A stretch of DNA of 64,000 nt from Centroberyx gerrardi. Lineage: Eukaryota; Chordata; Actinopteri; Beryciformes; Berycidae. Where the stretch lies: contig NC_136010.1 in assembly GCF_048128805.1 (NCBI RefSeq), positions 21,603,480 to 21,667,479 on the forward strand, written 5' to 3'. Of the stretch, positions 60,245 through 64,000 are shown in pieces. The first letter of the stretch is position 1; each line of letters starts with the position of its first letter. Both the position numbers and the translations under genes were made by a program. Below the pieces are notes generated by a model. It was not told the DNA's origin, searched no databases, and saw only the letters and a program-made list of their open reading frames with translations.

Positions 60245-60988
60245 CATATATGTGCATACTTACTGTTGGGGATTCTTGCCTGGAAATCTGGAAGGTACAG
60301 AACCAAAGAGCAAGCATCTGACAACTGTGTTTTAGGAGGTTTATTGATTTTGATGCATCAAGAGAGAACAACCCAACTTGCAAATAAACATCAGCCTTGT
60401 TTGCCTGACCAAGGCCAGCCAGCCTATTACTGTATGTACCCTCTTCTTATGAGAACATCAGTTGCTTTGGTTTTCTCTATCTGTCATGGGTGCCGTCCCA
60501 TCCTGCATACAGTCGATGCATTCCTGCTGCAAGACTAGAGGTACAGTACAGAGGCATATAAATCAAATGGCCGTTGCCCTGCACCCATGTCTGATTTCCT
60601 GAGATTGTTAATTCTTTATAACCCCTCCAGTTATCTAAAAGATTTAGGCCACCTCCTAAAGGTGAGGTGGGAGAGAGTTGGCTTAGATGGTAAAACTTTC
60701 CAACACTTACATGTGTGTTTGCACATCTGTGTTGGATTTGTGGGTAAGTGTTGGTAATTTCATTTTCAATTTTATGTGTGTCTCACAGACTCAGACAAGT
60801 CAGCAGAGCAGCAAGCGGAGGAGGATAGGGTCCTTCAGCAGATGATCGAGGTGGTGGACATGAGGGATTCTCTGGTGTCGTTTCTGGAGGAGAAGAGGCT
60901 GAAGGAGATGAGCGAGGAGCAAGAAGCCTTCTCCATCATGGAGGCTAAACGGCACTCCAAGGCAGGAGCTCAGGTTCACTGGTCATAA
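48576..60988 (+). CDS. mical1: mical1: F-actin monooxygenase MICAL1 (23 coding exons)
   Basis: MICAL proteins are FAD-dependent, NADPH-using monooxygenases that oxidise actin methionines and so disassemble filaments; they act in the cytoplasm and are released from autoinhibition by Rab GTPases. The joined exons (3855 nt) give 1284 residues with one stop. Domains in order are the flavin monooxygenase (about 1-480; dinucleotide motif GAGPCG at 91-96, [30 protein letters not shown]), a calponin-homology domain (about 507-613), a LIM domain (about 707-763; CYFC, HRSC, CHQC, CELH zinc ligands), a long low-complexity Ser/Pro/acidic linker and a C-terminal coiled-coil bMERB Rab-binding domain (about 1095-1275). 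[24 protein letters not shown] and the single-LIM, C-terminal bMERB layout fit MICAL1 rather than MICAL2 or MICAL3. Human MICAL1 is shorter (1067); the extra length is mainly in the linker. Confidence 0.96.
49130..49337 (+). CDS. mical1: mical1 coding exon 2 (FAD-binding)
   Basis: Encodes [17 protein letters not shown], the FAD dinucleotide-binding fold, then [19 protein letters not shown]. 208 nt, donor GTGCGT. Confidence 0.96.
49469..49576 (+). CDS. mical1: mical1 coding exon 3
   Basis: Encodes [20 protein letters not shown], the MICAL-typical helix-strand segment of the monooxygenase. 108 nt. Confidence 0.95.
49768..49863 (+). CDS. mical1: mical1 coding exon 4
   Basis: Encodes [11 protein letters not shown] to [12 protein letters not shown]. 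The AGGG form is the MICAL1 version of the GADG motif in MICAL2/3. 96 nt. Confidence 0.95.
50048..50203 (+). CDS. mical1: mical1 coding exon 5
   Basis: Encodes [20 protein letters not shown] to FFQDLLTET of the monooxygenase. 156 nt. Confidence 0.96.
50962..51062 (+). CDS. mical1: mical1 coding exon 6
   Basis: Encodes [20 protein letters not shown], a highly conserved MICAL block. 101 nt, ends in phase 0. Confidence 0.96.
51352..51609 (+). CDS. mical1: mical1 coding exon 7
   Basis: Encodes [15 protein letters not shown] through [17 protein letters not shown] to LVGDCLVE, part of the second FAD-contact region. 258 nt, phase 0. Confidence 0.96.
51889..52004 (+). CDS. mical1: mical1 coding exon 8
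   Basis: Encodes [20 protein letters not shown], the conserved flavin-contact segment. 116 nt, donor GTGAGT, phase 2. Confidence 0.96.
52234..52870. mobile_element. Old interspersed repeat interrupted by a younger TIR element (mical1 intron 8)
   Basis: The flanks (about 52234-52334 and 52713-52870) read as the two halves of a common fish DNA repeat (TATCTGGACAGTAATA..., then TTAAAGTGCAGACTGTCATC). Between them sits an element with termini CAGGGTTCCCACA (from 52335) and TGTGGGAACTCTG (to 52706). The outer repeat is cut at a TGAGG word that is duplicated on both sides. Both are non-coding. Confidence 0.65.
53174..53300 (+). CDS. mical1: mical1 coding exon 9
   Basis: Encodes [20 protein letters not shown] to SSIKTNQ, the end of the monooxygenase domain. 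127 nt, phase 0. Confidence 0.95.
53833..53914 (+). CDS. mical1: mical1 coding exon 10
   Basis: Encodes [20 protein letters not shown], the linker from monooxygenase to CH domain. 82 nt, phase 1. Confidence 0.93.
54022..54169 (+). CDS. mical1: mical1 coding exon 11 (CH domain, first half)
   Basis: Encodes [20 protein letters not shown] and [17 protein letters not shown], the hallmark CH-domain block. 148 nt, phase 2. Confidence 0.96.
54513..54703 (+). CDS. mical1: mical1 coding exon 12 (CH domain, second half)
   Basis: Encodes [18 protein letters not shown] through [16 protein letters not shown], the end of the CH domain. 191 nt, phase 1. Confidence 0.96.
54704..55851 (+). other. mical1: mical1 intron 12, with a promoter-like block
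   Basis: An intron of 1148 bp. Its middle (about 54950-55190) has an ATTGG (reverse CCAAT) word, CTTTAAGAGCC, CCCAGAATTCC and a donor-like CACG then GTGAGG near 55187. A (TG)n run (55772-55800) lies close before the acceptor. No coding exon is visible. Confidence 0.6.
55852..55958 (+). CDS. mical1: mical1 coding exon 13
   Basis: Encodes [20 protein letters not shown] and [15 protein letters not shown], matching the Ser-rich post-CH segment with AVLFLSKLQ in human MICAL1. 107 nt, phase 0. Confidence 0.92.
56205..56267 (+). CDS. mical1: mical1 coding exon 14
   Basis: Encodes a charged 21-residue segment [20 protein letters not shown]. 63 nt, phase 0 at both ends, so it could be skipped without a frameshift. 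Confidence 0.88.
56476..56713 (+). CDS. mical1: mical1 coding exon 15 (LIM domain, main part)
   Basis: After a Pro-rich stretch it encodes the zinc-ligand pairs of the LIM domain, CYFC, HRSC and CHQC. 238 nt, phase 1. Confidence 0.95.
57196..57266 (+). CDS. mical1: mical1 coding exon 16 (LIM domain end)
   Basis: Encodes [20 protein letters not shown] and CCK. The CELH pair completes the second zinc site. 71 nt, phase 0. Confidence 0.94.
57603..58437 (+). CDS. mical1: mical1 coding exon 17 (long disordered linker)
   Basis: An 835-nt exon with no stop in the joined frame and no methionine, so a start-codon-based search misses it. The 278 residues are rich in Ser, Pro, Glu and Lys, with proline motifs such as [12 protein letters not shown] and PSPPKPAG and a [17 protein letters not shown] block that resembles the IRLSSPERQRLSSL segment of human MICAL1. 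Donor GTAAGG, phase 1. Confidence 0.93.
58553..58668 (+). CDS. mical1: mical1 coding exon 18 (acidic segment)
   Basis: Encodes a run of eight Asp residues followed by [14 protein letters not shown]. This corresponds in place to the SSEEEEEDVPLD region of human MICAL1. 116 nt, phase 0. Confidence 0.9.
58760..58873 (+). CDS. mical1: mical1 coding exon 19 (bMERB start)
   Basis: Encodes [20 protein letters not shown] and QRFRKAQ, comparable to the RAKEEEMKRFCKAQ start of the Rab-binding helices. 114 nt, phase 0. Confidence 0.94.
59112..59205 (+). CDS. mical1: mical1 coding exon 20 (bMERB)
   Basis: Encodes [20 protein letters not shown] and [11 protein letters not shown], the first bMERB helix. 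94 nt, phase 1. Confidence 0.95.
59630..59723 (+). CDS. mical1: mical1 coding exon 21 (bMERB)
   Basis: Encodes [20 protein letters not shown] and DLMVA, the central bMERB helix with the conserved W-x2-L-V-x2-K-N pattern. 94 nt, phase 2. Confidence 0.95.
60115..60188 (+). CDS. mical1: mical1 coding exon 22 (bMERB)
   Basis: Encodes [20 protein letters not shown] and MELS. 74 nt. The donor is GTGTGT, weak by consensus, and a (GT)n run starts about 19 bases later. Confidence 0.93.
60207..60241. repeat. (GT)n microsatellite beside a splice donor
   Basis: About 35 bases of GT repeat in mical1 intron 22. Confidence 0.95.
60789..60988 (+). CDS. mical1: mical1 coding exon 23 (C-terminus)
   Basis: Encodes [19 protein letters not shown] to the C-terminus AGAQVHWS then TAA. 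It contains the final bMERB helix with [19 protein letters not shown]. Confidence 0.95.
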
Positions 60989-62178
60989 GGTTTTCACACA
61001 CAGACACATACATGAACCCGCATGTAGATACTGCACTCACGTCTACCGTATGTGAGACTCGCTGCTTTCAGACGTGGAACGTAAAACTTAACTTTTGCAA
61101 AGCCAAAGATGACACAGCATCGTTGCGGAGGGCATCCCACCACATGCGGTCCCTGACAGCGTTGGAGAAAGCGCTTTCAGGCTTAAGAGCCAGTGGCTGA
61201 ACGAGCATCAGTTGCAATCCGCCCCCTAGAGGGAGACATAAGCCTGGAGATCTGAGTCTTTGAGTTGATGCGTCCAAGAACTCTCCGGCTAAGCCCTGCC
61301 TGCCATGATGGTGGGGTTCCAGCTACAGCCCACATATGGAAACGGACCCCTGCTGTGTGCTGCACCACCAAACACACAACAGCTAATCATTACCCAGCCA
61401 GAAACTTGGCCTGGTTTAGTAACATGTGACTCAAGTGCAAAGCCAAGGCATTAAAACTACGGCTGTGAAACCTGCAGAAGCTGGCTCTGGAGCCTCAGAG
61501 TCCTCGGTTGAAAACATAGGGATGGATGGTGTTTTTGAAAACAGTTTGACCTTCATGTTGATTTTACTTGTGTCACCATGAATAAGTGCGACTGTGCAGA
61601 AAAAAAAAATGTACATATCACAATTCTATGTTTGGTATTTGTATACTAAAGTTCTAGAAATGAGTTGGTGGTAAAAACAAAAATATATAACACAGGTGAT
61701 TAAAATATATAAGATTAGCTAAATTCAATTATTAGTATTCATGATTTATTTTGTATTATTATCCGTTCTATCGTCATCATAGCACTTCATGCTGTTCACC
61801 ATGTGCTTTTTGGATTGCATGTTTGATAGTTGATCTCAGGGGTTGACCGTTCAGTCCTCTAGGATTACTGTTAGGTTTTTCACTGATGGCCTTCAGCGGT
61901 GGGCTGCTGTTTAGGTGGGTGTGTTACAGGAACACAGGGGGTGTCGAGGTGAATGAAAAACACACTGAAGGGACGGGTTAATCTAGTATAAAAGCCATCA
62001 TCTATCATCTGCAGATTTGCCTCCATGTGTTGGCAAAATAGCCAGGTTTGAGATAAAAAGACCAGTTTGTTGTTAGTGAGAACAAGCCTTATATATTCTT
62101 TGTTCTAATGCTGCCATTTTGTCCCACCTGGACAGCACGTCACAGTATATCAAATAAACATCATGCACTTTGATATTT
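60989..62178 (+). other. mical1: mical1 3'UTR
   Basis: Runs from the TAA to shortly after AATAAA at 62153. Low-complexity A and TA tracts occur, with no coding exon. The cleavage point is approximate. Confidence 0.6.
62153..62158 (+). terminator. mical1: Candidate poly(A) signal AATAAA for mical1
   Basis: A canonical hexamer in ATCAAATAAACATC, 1.17 kb after the stop codon. Confidence 0.55.
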
Positions 62179-64000
62179 TTTATTTTTTGACATGGAAATA
62201 CATTAAGGTCTTCATTGCAGTAACGAATGCTTGACTTTGCATTTTCTTTTCAGATCTACTATATATATCTGCTTTTGTATTTCAAAGCAGTTGTGACAAA
62301 TGCGTCTCCAATGTGGCTTTTGTATGTCATTTGTCATACTGCCATAACCTTGGGCCATGTTATTATGTAATGGTATAATTTCCCCTGCTATTCTAATTAC
62401 TAACCTCTAGGGTGCATACTTATCCCTCTAAATTGTGCAGTCAGGTTGGTCAGACTTCATAAGAGGTTTTGCATTGGAAAAACTCCAATAAGCATCACTG
62501 GCCCAATGTTTCAACATTGGATCTGCATATTAATCTGTATGCATAGGAATTAATGATCAAATGATTCAAAAAGCACTGGAAATCTACCATCTTTAGTATA
62601 TACTGTTCAAAATGGGTTCGAGGATTTGCATGCTACAGTATAAATTTTCATTTTGTCCCACTGGAGGTATTGGCATAGTAAATGACCTTGAAGAATCAAA
62701 TACTGCTTAATATTGTAATAGCTATAGCATCATTTTAAAACAATGAAACATTCTGTGTTTCAACAAGATGACTGGCACATACAAGACGCCATGTGACTGT
62801 TCAGCTCAATTAGACCAACCACATGGAGAGCGCGCATGACGTCAGCTGCTTATTCAGTCAGTTCTGTCCAGCTGGCTGTAGCTGAGCAAAAGAGATCAAT
62901 GACAGCAGAGTGATGTCAGAGAACAAAGACATGAAGAGTTACAGTCACATGTACACCATTTGGAGGGAAATGCTTACATAATGATTGATAGCACACAATT
63001 AGATTACTTTAACTATTAAAGTAAAGACTATTTAAGATCCTTTTTAAAAGGGAGTAACTTAAATCCTTTTACAGACTGGGTCCTGAAAACATTGCAGATG
63101 TTTAATGATGGCCATCAGTTAATAACTTTTCTAAATTTGCAATTGTTTTGGAAAATAACCATTCAAATGCAAAACAGGGTTGTCTGTGGGGGCACCAACA
63201 AAGCAGCCAAATAGAAAACAAGTGTCTGCTTATTGTTTTAACCTTTCACAGAAATTGCCTCATTTTGCAAATGCATGTTTGTTGACTAACTGTAAATATT
63301 TATCAGACCTTATGATCTTATGGAGGAAGCTTGTGGAGGCTGAGTGCTATTTCTGGGTATTCCAAAATGAAGTAAAAAGGCGAGTAATTTGATGATTGTA
63401 GCAGAACTGCCCACCTGCTTCTGAATATGTTGGTTGTATAATACCTAGCTTTCACAAAGGAAAAGATAAAAAAAAAAGTTAGCCAATCTTTTTGGTCCAA
63501 CGATTAATTGCTTTATATAACATCACTTTGCTTCAAATACCACACATGGGTCACTAATTTCATGCAAGCACTAACTTTCAGGTTATGTTAGCAATGAACA
63601 ATTTTGGGCATCAATTATGTAATAACATTATGTAATAACATTTTATTTATACTTGAATCACTGGTTTTCACTTCAATTTCATTCAGTGGATTTGAAGTCG
63701 GATTACCTTTTCTGGATAATGTTTGCAGTCCAAAATTTGTAGATTTGATGTGCATAAATGTCTGCTGTGGCTCTTCCTCTTCTCTGTCTCATGCGGGAGC
63801 GGCTCACGTTGCTTTAAACACTTTTCAGTCACCAACCAGGTTACATAAGGAATTAAAGTTTAGCTGCATGATCTCTTTAAGTTAATCCCACTGGCCATTG
63901 ATTTGGTCACCTCATTGCTCTTGAGAGCATGAGGTGGTGTTAATTGATTTTTTTTTCCTGTGAGGAGATTGGACAGCTCTGTGTTACATCACTTTAAGGC
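62179..64000. other. Intergenic region downstream of mical1
   Basis: No supported gene on either strand to the end of the window. A 13-base direct tandem duplication (ATTATGTAATAAC) lies near 63615-63640. Otherwise AT-rich unique-looking DNA. Confidence 0.6.

Overview
The window looks like nuclear DNA from a ray-finned (teleost) fish. It holds three vertebrate multi-exon genes in fish-style compact form, all on the + strand in head-to-tail order. It is rich in (CA)n, (CT)n and (GA)n microsatellites, and carries a fish tRNA-derived SINE, a degenerate L2-like LINE fragment and several short inverted-repeat elements. No gene on the - strand could be supported.

Layout. 1-6360: non-coding DNA with a TIR-bearing element near 2.7-2.9 kb and a LINE relic near 3.5-3.9 kb. 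About 6360-17480: kcng1 (silent voltage-gated K+ channel subunit Kv6.1), with a probable non-coding first exon ending at 6711, two coding exons (13513-14301 and 16256-17035) and a poly(A) signal at 17465. About 18700-44200: src (cellular Src tyrosine kinase), with a CpG-rich promoter and non-coding exon ending at 19278, a 15-kb first intron, eleven coding exons from 34199 to 41593 that rebuild a 537-residue protein, and a 3'UTR to about 44200. About 45200-62180: mical1 (F-actin monooxygenase), with a promoter-like region, a probable 5'UTR exon at 46078-46132 and 23 coding exons (48576-60988) that rebuild 1284 residues. 62180-64000: intergenic, nothing recognised.

I checked splice joins by reading phase across every intron. 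The src and mical1 coding totals (1614 and 3855 nt) both divide by three and reach a single stop. Every intron in these genes is GT-AG except one GC-AG intron in src.

The three genes are not a pathway operon, but they share a cell-biology theme. Kv6.1 modifies Kv2 channels, Src signals at membranes and adhesion sites, and MICAL1 oxidises actin filaments.

The observations most worth following are in src: an 18-nt microexon at the exact place of the mammalian neuronal N1 exon, and an unexpected in-frame 27-nt exon-like segment between the SH3 and SH2 exons that I do not recognise from any Src-family gene. Others are a 50-nt hairpin in a mical1 5' intron, a nested transposon in mical1 intron 8, and a possible internal mical1 promoter.
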